12,296 nt of DNA. It comes from SAR324 cluster bacterium (GTDB lineage Bacteria; SAR324; XYD2-FULL-50-16). The stretch is from contig NVSR01000129.1 of the NCBI GenBank assembly GCA_002401295.1, positions 1 through 12,296 on the forward strand, given 5' to 3'. Made by a program: the position numbers and the translations under genes. Below the pieces are notes generated by a model. It was not told the DNA's origin. It did not search any database and saw only the letters and a list, made by a program, of their open reading frames with translations. How positions within the stretch are numbered: the first letter of the stretch is position 1; every line of letters starts with the position of its first letter. Shown here piece after piece: positions 7,096 through 12,296 of the stretch.

Positions 7096-7887
7096 ATGAA
7101 TCGATCGTTTTTTCTATTTCTTTTTATTTTCTTAGCTTCTGATTTTACACTACTTGCAGAGTTAAAGTTCAGGCAGCAGTTGCCTCAATCTAAGATTTTT
7201 CATTACAAACACTGGAATCTGCAAAAAAAAGAGATTACCGGGCATACAGAAATCACCTATAGATCAGTTATTAAAGATGATAAAGAATTCATTCTTGCGC
7301 AGCAAAGGAATCTAAAAACAGACGGGACTCTATTTTGGGAAAGGCTAATCTGGTTTCACCCAACCACAGGGGCCCCTGTTTATTCTCAGGAAAAGGACTA
7401 TCGCGCTAAAATCGAGATTTCAAGCGAATATCAAGCGGCTCATCTAATCACAACTATTTTTTTACCGGAGAAGGAGCAGCATCAAGAGTTTTCTTTGCTT
7501 TTAGGGACAAATGTTATTCCCTTCGAGCTTTTGACTCTTTGGCTGCAAAAGCAACTACCTCAGCTGATTAGAAAAAAAGAGCTCAACTTCATTCTCTACC
7601 TCCCTCGATTGGCCTATGAGCTGGAAAAAACGCCTTTTCCGCGTAGTATGGCTGAGCTTTCTGTGAAAGCTCGCATGCAACCACCCAGGACTTGGGATTC
7701 TCCCATGGGCAAGGTAGAGGTTGTAGATGTGTTAGTGGTCCCCACTGATTTTTTAGTCAAGAGTTTACTGCCCAAGGAACAGTCTGAGTTTCGTTTCACT
7801 TTCTTGCGGGATGCTCCTCATAATTTGGTGAGTTTTCAGGAAAAGATCACTCAAAGTTTGCTGATAGAGATCCGTTCCCCCAAATAA
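7096..7887 (+). CDS. Exported protein of unknown function (263 aa)
   Basis: The N-terminus is a clear Sec signal peptide: MNRS, then a strongly hydrophobic run FFLFLFIFLA, with probable cleavage near residues 20-22 (LLAE). There is no lipobox cysteine, so the mature protein is probably periplasmic. The mature part alternates polar and hydrophobic residues as a beta-rich domain would. It includes EITYRSV, LFWERLIWFHPTTGAPVYS and VEVVDVLVVPTD, and ends near FRFTFLRDAPHNLVSFQEK. This layout recalls the lipocalin-like DUF3108 type, but I cannot assign it. No catalytic motif is visible. It is divergent from dapF and convergent with aat, with a 31-base gap between stops. An AAATAA/TTATTT inverted repeat in that gap may be a weak two-way terminator. 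No clear ribosome binding site precedes the ATG. Confidence 0.8.
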   Translation: MNRSFFLFLFIFLASDFTLLAELKFRQQLPQSKIFHYKHWNLQKKEITGHTEITYRSVIKDDKEFILAQQRNLKTDGTLFWERLIWFHPTTGAPVYSQEKDYRAKIEISSEYQAAHLITTIFLPEKEQHQEFSLLLGTNVIPFELLTLWLQKQLPQLIRKKELNFILYLPRLAYELEKTPFPRSMAELSVKARMQPPRTWDSPMGKVEVVDVLVVPTDFLVKSLLPKEQSEFRFTFLRDAPHNLVSFQEKITQSLLIEIRSPK

Positions 7888-7918
7888 AAACAGGGGAACT
7901 TATTTCATTCCGAATCAT

Positions 7919-8617
7919 TTACCATTGCAGGTCCTGATCTTTTTTCCAGTGCCCCTGCAGTGTTTCAGCTTCCAGAGCCTGGTCTAGGTTTTGAAGAAAA
8001 CGGCTGCGATCGACCTCAAAAGCTCCCAGACTTTTGAGATGGCTCGTTGGGATCTGACAGTCAATAAAAGAAAAATCCCACTCTGTTAACTGTTTGGATA
8101 AGGTCGCTATGGCGACTTTGGATGCATCCGGGCGTAGAGAGAACATAGATTCCCCAAAAAAAGCCTTACCCAGGGAAATCCCATAAAGCCCTCCAACCAG
8201 TTCTCCCTGATAGTAGCTCTCTATAGAATGCGCATAACCCAGCTGATGTAGAATAAAATAAGCCTCAATCATTTCCTCTGTGATCCATGTCCCATCCTGA
8301 CCTTCTCTAGGAGTTTCAGCACAGAGACGAACCACTTGGTTAAACTGTGTATCAAAGCGGACCGTAAACTTATCGGAACGTAGTATCCTCCGTAATGATT
8401 TGGAAATATGGAATTCTTGTGGATTGAGCAGCAATCGGGGGTCAGGTGACCACCACAAAATAGGTTGGTCTGCTGAATACCAGGGAAAAATCCCCATACT
8501 GTAAGCCAGTAAAATACGATTGGGACTCAAATCACCCCCAATTGCCAGTAGTCCTTCAGGCTCGGCTTCGACGGGGTTGGGGAAGATATAATCCTCACTC
8601 AGTTGGTAAATGGTCAT
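7919..8617 (-). CDS. aat: Leucyl/phenylalanyl-tRNA-protein transferase Aat
   Basis: Cytosolic enzyme that transfers Leu or Phe from aminoacyl-tRNA to proteins with N-terminal Arg or Lys, creating N-degrons for ClpS/ClpAP. The 232 residues carry the family hallmarks in order: FPNP, EGLLAIGGDLS, LLAYSMGIFPWY, ILWWSPDPR (near residues 52-60), then GTWITEEMI, the central LVGGLYGISLG, FFGESMFS and the C-terminal FIDCQIPTSHLKSLGA. The length is typical (about 200-240). The ATG at 8617 sits at the start of conserved sequence but lacks a ribosome binding site. Clp components are not next to it; the right flank is decayed non-coding sequence. Confidence 0.97.
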   Translation of the reverse strand: MTIYQLSEDYIFPNPVEAEPEGLLAIGGDLSPNRILLAYSMGIFPWYSADQPILWWSPDPRLLLNPQEFHISKSLRRILRSDKFTVRFDTQFNQVVRLCAETPREGQDGTWITEEMIEAYFILHQLGYAHSIESYYQGELVGGLYGISLGKAFFGESMFSLRPDASKVAIATLSKQLTEWDFSFIDCQIPTSHLKSLGAFEVDRSRFLQNLDQALEAETLQGHWKKDQDLQW

Positions 8618-8762
8618 GGAGTTGCTATACTAAATAGTTGTGTTGGATTATTGAAATCACCTAATTTTTAATCAAAATAAGTTGAGCCGTAATCATTAGA
8701 AAAACTTAAATTTTTTCAATATCTTAGAACCTTTCAACTTGATTATTAAGGTTACTCATTAA
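8618..8762. other. AT-rich intergenic stretch, no gene seen
   Basis: Very AT-rich DNA upstream of aat. The only structure seen is an inverted repeat: AAGTTGA near 8679-8685 and TCAACTT near 8737-8743, about 50 bases apart. I see no reading frame, tRNA or clear promoter here, though the aat promoter must lie within it. Confidence 0.4.
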
Positions 8763-8852
8763 AATAGTGAAGCACGAATTCCTCAAGAAATCTACCTACT
8801 CGCCGAGAGGGTAATCAACCATGCACTTAGCATTGGTGCTTCCTGCGAATAG
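8763..8852 (+). pseudogene. Protein-like remnant without a start codon, 29 codons
   Basis: One plus-strand frame bounded by TAA (8760-8762) and TAG (8850-8852) reads as plausible protein, including ARIPQEIYLLAERVINHALS, but has no ATG, GTG or TTG. The 'RIPQEIYLLAE' segment has the feel of a small DNA-binding or antitoxin-type protein. I cannot name a family, and chance is possible at this length. A second short ORF (8821-8895, 24 codons, MHLALVLPANSF at its start) overlaps it in another frame and has GAGAGGG nine bases upstream. Confidence 0.25.
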
Positions 8853-8879
8853 CTTTATTATTTCGAATCAAGAGGTATT

Positions 8880-9037
8880 ATGGAAACAGGAATAAAAAAG
8901 AGACGGGTAGGAAAGGAAATAAAACCTCTTCAGAAGAACTTGATCAAGCGATGCAAGATTACTTGAGGAGAGGCGGTAAGGTGAGGAAAATCATCACTGA
9001 CTGGGTGGAAAAAGACCCTCTTTTTACCATGAATTAA
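8880..9037 (+). CDS. Small protein, 52 aa, apparently requiring a -1 frameshift
   Basis: ATG at 8880 has AAGAGG four bases upstream, the best ribosome binding site in this stretch. In frame it gives METGIKKRRVGKE and soon ends at TGA. The heptamer A_AAA_AAG at 8894-8900 sits in the correct phase (ATA AAA AAG). A -1 slip there continues as ETGRKGNKTSSEELDQAMQD, then YLRRGGKVRKIITDWVEKD and PLFTMN, stopping at TAA 9035-9037. The second half has strong protein character: an amphipathic helix, a basic RRGGKVRK segment and an acidic end. The alternatives are a one-base deletion in a six-A run, an assembly error, or a pseudogene. The family was not recognised. Confidence 0.4.
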
Positions 9038-9082
9038 AAAAGTCTAATTAGTTTTCAAAGGAAAAACCTTGCTTCAAAGGCT

Positions 9083-9131
9083 GTCGGATTGTAAGAACTG
9101 TTTCATTACCTTACGATTATTACCAACCGAC
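9083..9131 (+). other. Stem-loop upstream of the 266-aa gene
   Basis: TTGTAAG (9089-9095) pairs with CTTACGA (9110-9116), with one G-U pair and a 14-base loop. It is enclosed by GTCGG (9083-9087) and CCGAC (9127-9131). It lies about 50 bases before the ATG at 9180, where a 5' leader would be. It matches no riboswitch I recognise. Confidence 0.25.
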
Positions 9132-9179
9132 TTCTCTAAAATTAGCCGGGAGATCTTATCAATTTGAAGCCGGAAACAG

Positions 9180-9980
9180 ATGAGCGACTTTTCTTGTGAC
9201 CTACCTTTGGAATCTCAGTTGGAAGTTTTCCATCCTATGATGGTAGATGTGATAAAAAAAGTAACCCTTCAATTCTCGCAGTCTATCAAGGTGGATCTTT
9301 CCAGCAGTAACTGGTGGCTGATTCAAGACGTACGTACGAAGGCCGACCTGAGCAGGCCCCATACGCTGGAAACTCTTTGGCAAGACTTCCAACAATATTT
9401 CCAGCAGAAAAAGGACTTATATCTTTTTTTTGAAGAACCCATTTTGGGTATTGTCGCCAAAAAAGCTCAGTTTTGGGTCTTCTTTGAGCCGAGGATGGCA
9501 GCTTCCTACTTCCAGCGACAAACGGAAAGACCGAAAAATTTCAACCGCACAGGCATTAAAAAGTTCCCCCCCTTGGCACTGGTACCGGGCTTAACCCAGA
9601 AAGTTCACGCCCTTACCCGCGTCAAAGAAGGACGGGCAATGAATAATCTGAAAAAACTGGAAGAGCTCATCACAGTGGCAGATGCCTATTTGCCGACAGA
9701 AGCAGCACAGTATTTCACTGGAACCATTCGTAAAATCCTAGTATTATTCACCCTTACGGAAGTTCAACTCCTCAAAAAAGATATTACGAATGCAGGGGTT
9801 TCCCCACTACTACTGGAAAAAAGATTGGAGGCCATTTTTCGAGTTTGTGTGCGCCTCTACTCTATCAAAAACAATGACCAAGAACGAGAGGTCTTACGCA
9901 AGCTCGTCTCACCCAAGATTATCATTCGCCGAAAGGCCTTAGAAGTCGTGGAAAGGAGATTATCCAAGGACGTAGGATAA
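9180..9980 (+). CDS. Unrecognised cytosolic protein (266 aa)
   Basis: I do not recognise this protein. It has no signal peptide or transmembrane segment. The N-terminal third is mixed alpha/beta, with LSSSNWWLIQD and LYLFFEEPILGIVAKKAQFWVF, an aromatic-rich core around residues 40-115. The C-terminal half (about 150-266) looks all-helical and increasingly basic, with LEELITVADAYLPTEAAQYF, LRKLVSPKIIIRRKALEVVE and a final RRLSK, which could suit binding to nucleic acid or a partner protein. The ATG at 9180 has GGAA five bases upstream. The thiI gene follows on the same strand after 106 bases, so they could be co-transcribed. No catalytic motif is evident, and base composition and style match the neighbours. 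Confidence 0.8.
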   Translation: MSDFSCDLPLESQLEVFHPMMVDVIKKVTLQFSQSIKVDLSSSNWWLIQDVRTKADLSRPHTLETLWQDFQQYFQQKKDLYLFFEEPILGIVAKKAQFWVFFEPRMAASYFQRQTERPKNFNRTGIKKFPPLALVPGLTQKVHALTRVKEGRAMNNLKKLEELITVADAYLPTEAAQYFTGTIRKILVLFTLTEVQLLKKDITNAGVSPLLLEKRLEAIFRVCVRLYSIKNNDQEREVLRKLVSPKIIIRRKALEVVERRLSKDVG

Positions 9981-10086
9981 GCCCTCCTGAAATTATCTCT
10001 TGACGAGAAGAGGTAGCTTGCCGGAAATAGGGAGGTTATTCACCCTGGTGATATTTCTTAATTTGAAAAGAAGGTAAAGGTTATTC

Positions 10087-11286
10087 ATGCAGTTTATTGT
10101 CGTGCGCTATGCCGAAATTGCCCTGAAAGGGGGAAATCGGGATTGGTTTGAAAAGATGCTCATTAATAATATCCGTAAACACCTTAAAAAAATTGGTTGG
10201 ACAAGGGTAACAAAAATCCATGGTCGAATCATGGTTGAGGTGGAAGGGGAGCAAGATCGAATTAGTGAGATAATGCGCAATATTCCGGGGATTGCCAACT
10301 TCAGCTATGCAACTTCATGTGATCATAACATGGAAACCATAGGAAAGGCCGGGGTAGAGTTACTGAAAACCTATTTTGAGCAAAATAATAAAAGCTCCAT
10401 AAGTTTTCGAGTCTATGCAAAGCGTAGCAGTAAGGACTTCCCTATGAATTCTCCCAAATTAGCGGGAGAGCTGGGTGGCATGATGCTGGATCAATTCCCC
10501 CAGTTACAGGTTCAATTGAAAAACCCAGAGCTGACTCTCGGTATTGAAATTTGGCACAATGAGCGCTCAATCGTTTATTTGGAAAAAATTCAAGGCATGG
10601 GTGGATTGCCTGTGGGATCTTCCGGCAATGTCATCTCTTTCTTGAGTGGTGGGATTGACAGCCCTGTTGCCAGTTGCATGATGATGAGACGAGGATGCAA
10701 AACTATTTTTCTGAATTTTCACTCCTATCCTTTCATTGGAGAACAAAGTCGGGAAAAGGTGATTGATTTAGTAACCCACCTGAGTCGCTATCAACCCAAA
10801 ACAACACTCATCATTGCTCCTTTCACCAAAATCCAAAAGGCTATTAAGGACAATTGCCGTGAGAAATATCGCACCATTCTTTATCGCAGAATGATGTACC
10901 TCATTGCTGAAAGGATCATAGGAAGGTACAGGGTTTCCGCCTATGTGACGGGTGAAGCCGTAGGACAGGTTGCTTCACAAACACTGAAGAACTTAGCTTG
11001 TACGGAAGCCGCAGCCTCACTTCCGGTTTTGCGTCCTTTAATCGGAATGGATAAGTCTGACATTATCGAACGAGCTAAGGAAATAGGTACTTATCCAATT
11101 AGTATTCAGCCCTTCCCCGACTGTTGTACTGTTTTTCAACCCAAAAAGCCGGAAACTCAAGGCAAACTTGAACTTGTGGTGGGTGAAGAAGAACGATTCG
11201 ATTTTGAGTCTTTAATTGATGAGGCTGTTGAAAACCTGGAGATCATCACCATGGAAAGTAGTATTCAAGAAAAATTCTGGGACTAG
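10087..11286 (+). CDS. thiI: tRNA sulfurtransferase ThiI, form without rhodanese domain (399 aa)
   Basis: ATP-dependent enzyme that adenylates U8 of tRNA and inserts sulfur to form 4-thiouridine (s4U8). In some bacteria it also supplies sulfur for the thiamine thiazole. Domains in order are an N-terminal ferredoxin-like region (YAEIALKGGNR at 8-18), THUMP (about 60-165) and a PP-loop ATPase with SGGIDSP (187-193). Then come the family motifs VTGEAVGQVASQTL (287-300) and PDCCTVFQPKKP (344-355), which carries the conserved catalytic cysteine (C346/C347). The E. coli enzyme (482 aa) has a C-terminal rhodanese domain. It is absent here, as in many bacteria, so sulfur must be supplied differently, for example directly from a cysteine desulfurase. 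AAGG precedes the ATG by seven bases. Confidence 0.96.
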   Translation: MQFIVVRYAEIALKGGNRDWFEKMLINNIRKHLKKIGWTRVTKIHGRIMVEVEGEQDRISEIMRNIPGIANFSYATSCDHNMETIGKAGVELLKTYFEQNNKSSISFRVYAKRSSKDFPMNSPKLAGELGGMMLDQFPQLQVQLKNPELTLGIEIWHNERSIVYLEKIQGMGGLPVGSSGNVISFLSGGIDSPVASCMMMRRGCKTIFLNFHSYPFIGEQSREKVIDLVTHLSRYQPKTTLIIAPFTKIQKAIKDNCREKYRTILYRRMMYLIAERIIGRYRVSAYVTGEAVGQVASQTLKNLACTEAAASLPVLRPLIGMDKSDIIERAKEIGTYPISIQPFPDCCTVFQPKKPETQGKLELVVGEEERFDFESLIDEAVENLEIITMESSIQEKFWD

Positions 11287-11570
11287 CCTAGCCTCATTCC
11301 CATGCTTCCGCATGGGAATGCAGCTGCTTCATGCTTGTCATTATCCACTCCGAACATCGCCAGTCTTACAGTACATACCAATCCCCCCTAACACGCTAAA
11401 GTACAAAGACAGCCCCTACAAAAACGGTAGTGCCGAGCTACGCCCCAGAGGAACAGTTTAAAAGAGTATTAAGTACGTCATTCTTTCATTATAATGACAG
11501 TCAAGCTGGGTTTTATAAAACTTGGGGGATACTCACCCCTCTCTCATGTACCTGGTTATCTTACTTTTTC
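11287..11570. other. Non-coding stretch after thiI
   Basis: No convincing gene is seen. It holds the 11295-11320 palindrome, a GTCATT/AATGAC inverted repeat around 11479-11500 overlapping a plus-strand TATAAT, and a short GGGG/CCCC hairpin near 11524-11539. The frame open across 11216-11461 overlaps thiI, reads mostly low-quality residues after it, and is not coding in my view. Confidence 0.45.
11295..11320. repeat. Perfect 11-bp palindrome, REP-like dispersed repeat
   Basis: CATTCCCATGC (11295-11305) and GCATGGGAATG (11310-11320) form a perfect stem with a TTCC loop, nine bases after the thiI stop. Its sequence style (TTCCCA.GC / GC.TGGGAA) is that of a short palindromic repeat I know from many proteobacterial and cyanobacterial genomes. 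No T-run follows, so I favour a REP-like repeat over a terminator, although it could also protect the thiI mRNA 3' end. Confidence 0.55.
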
Positions 11571-11571
11571 T

Positions 11572-11629
11572 AGAGCATCCCTCCATTTTGAATCTTGAAC
11601 TCAAGATTCTAATGCTCGATAAAATGGAG
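11572..11629. repeat. Nested and crossing inverted repeats (pseudoknot-like)
   Basis: Three inverted-repeat pairs are interleaved. A central hairpin GAATCTTG/CAAGATTC (11590-11597, 11602-11609) has a 4-base loop. GAGCAT (11573-11578) matches ATGCTC (11612-11617). CTCCATTTT (11581-11589) matches AAAATGGAG (11621-11629). The last two pairs cross, so they form either alternative folds or an H-type pseudoknot around the central hairpin. The element covers the 3' end of the broken minus-strand reading frame. Confidence 0.5.
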
Positions 11630-11967
11630 TGATATATTTTTTTTCTATAAACTGCTCCAGTGTTGTCGATTGATCCATTTTTTGCTTTCTCTGACGCTGC
11701 CACTGTTTCCTAATTTTGGGATTCACAAACAACTGGTCCCTAATATCACTAACGGTTTCATCTATTGTGATACACACTAGTCCCTCCATAATTTGTTCGG
11801 TTTGAATGTTAAGTCCCTTAAATCAGTAAAAGCTTCTATAGAGGATTTAATTCGCAGGTCATGGAATTCTCCTGTACGAAGTTTTTGAGTGAAGTATAAC
11901 AGAAGTTCTCTAGAGTTTCTATTTTTTTTGAAGAGTTTTCAGGAGAACTGTAGTCTTTCTTAAACAT
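11601..11967 (-). pseudogene. Reading frame broken by two frameshifts, about 120 codons
   Basis: On the minus strand three overlapping open segments join into one protein-like sequence. The first starts at ATG 11967 (MFKKDYSSPENSSKK) and loses the frame in a run of eight A. The second (open 11938-11777) reads ELLLYFTQKLRTGEFHDLRI and SSIEAFTDLRDLTFKPNKLW, then ends at TAG. The third (ATG 11789 to TGA 11601, 62 codons) reads VCITIDETVSDIRDQLFVNP and ends in KKYITPFYRALES. All three have normal amino-acid composition. I do not recognise the family. The 62-codon segment could be a small gene by itself, but its ATG has no ribosome binding site. Decay fits the neighbouring mobile-element-like RNA and repeats. 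Confidence 0.35.
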
Positions 11968-12037
11968 TATGATAAAAAGGTTCTTACCAAATGATAGCGT
12001 CTTCTGCTACCTTGGTTAGATCTAAAAAAGAGAGAAG

Positions 12038-12058
12038 TAATAAGGGGCCCCCTTATTA
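12038..12058. repeat. 8-bp palindromic hairpin
   Basis: TAATAAGG (12038-12045) and CCTTATTA (12051-12058) pair around GGCCC; the G/C core can extend the match. It lies about 50 bases left of the structured RNA at the window end. It could be a terminator-like hairpin or part of the element boundary. No T-run follows on either strand. Confidence 0.4.
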
Positions 12059-12106
12059 TGGATATTGAAAAACCTGTAAATCGGTAACTAATAAGACAGG
12101 TATTCT

Positions 12107-12296
12107 TGTCAACTACCCCACGGATAAATCCGGGGGCTTGTGGGGCAACTCATAAGCCGTGTTGACCAGCTTAAGTTTTTCAAAAACTACGTTACCCTGG
12201 TGATCTTACCCTGGAGTGCTTGCCAGCTCCAGGCTCTAAGGTTGGATGTTAAACAGACTGAGGGTATAGGTCAGTGCATTCAGTGTAAAAAGCCCT
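12107..12296 (+). ncRNA. HEARO/omega-RNA-like structured RNA of an IscB-type element (right side truncated)
   Basis: The conserved-looking start GTCAACTACCCC leads into a bulged hairpin CCCC-A-CGGA, loop TAAA, TCCG-GGGG (12116-12136), then GCTTGTGGGG. GTCAAC (12108-12113) pairs with GTTGAC (12161-12166). AGTTTT/AAAACT (12174-12188) forms another stem. CCTGGAG (12210-12216) pairs with CTCCAGG (12227-12233), extended by CTTA/TAAG. ACTGA/TCAGT (12257-12275) follows. The order of stems and phrases such as CAGGCTCTAAGG and ACAGACTGAGGGTATAG recall the HEARO class, the omega RNA placed just upstream of IscB-like RuvC/HNH nuclease genes in IS200/IS605-superfamily elements. The window ends before any partner ORF. 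It could also be an orphan or remnant, or an end of a TnpB element. Confidence 0.65.

Noticed and set aside
9328..9338. GTACGTAC tandem-like palindrome
   Set aside because: It lies inside coding sequence of the 266-residue protein and is short enough to be chance.
11284..11290. thiI as a truncated gene that lost its rhodanese domain
   Set aside because: Many bacterial ThiI proteins end at about 390-410 residues without rhodanese, and no rhodanese remnant follows the stop.
11216..11461. An 81-codon plus-strand open frame
   Set aside because: It overlaps thiI in another frame and beyond it reads through a palindrome and low-complexity residues; no ribosome binding site or family feel.
1..12296. 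tRNA or rRNA genes and CRISPR arrays
   Set aside because: No T-arm-like GGTTCGAATCC pattern with a matching acceptor stem, no rRNA-like stretch, and no regularly spaced direct repeats were seen.

Overview
The window looks like ordinary chromosome of a Gram-negative bacterium with AT-leaning DNA. It carries a diaminopimelate epimerase, a leucyl/phenylalanyl-tRNA-protein transferase, an exported protein and complex two-component kinases. The phylum cannot be fixed from this sequence. The host should be able to make selenoproteins, because one gene here seems to need selenocysteine. The selA/B/C/D machinery is not in the window.

Left part (1-6922). The 3' end of a plus-strand DUF2851-type gene (2-439) faces a block of minus-strand genes. 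In transcription order these are dapF (6922-6071), a CLC-type anion transporter with a CBS pair (5938-4145), a 74-residue SelW-like Rdx selenoprotein (4063-3839), a REC-PAS-HisKA-HATPase hybrid kinase (3619-2009) and a REC-HisKA-HATPase hybrid kinase (1801-500). The SelW-like gene is easily missed: its CxxU motif uses an in-frame TGA at 4033-4031, so ORF callers split it. A textbook bacterial SECIS hairpin follows 16 nt after that TGA. The larger kinase appears to be translationally coupled to a 7-codon leader ORF through an ATGA overlap.

Middle part (7096-11286). An exported protein of unknown function (7096-7887, plus) converges on aat (8617-7919, minus). A 560-base stretch follows with decayed or very small ORFs. 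One of them has a good ribosome binding site and an A_AAA_AAG slippery heptamer joining two frames into a 52-residue protein. Next come an unrecognised 266-residue protein (9180-9980) and a short-form ThiI (10087-11286), the PP-loop enzyme of tRNA 4-thiouridine synthesis.

Right part (11287-12296) has no intact gene. It holds a perfect 11-bp palindromic repeat, an odd set of crossing inverted repeats, and a minus-strand reading frame broken by two frameshifts. At the very end, running off the window, is a structured RNA that resembles HEARO/omega RNA, the guide RNA scaffold of IscB-type elements in the IS200/IS605 superfamily. Its partner ORF would lie just beyond 12296.

The best candidates for new biology are the unannotated selenoprotein with its SECIS, the HEARO-like RNA, the possible frameshifted small protein and the leader-peptide coupling ahead of the larger kinase.
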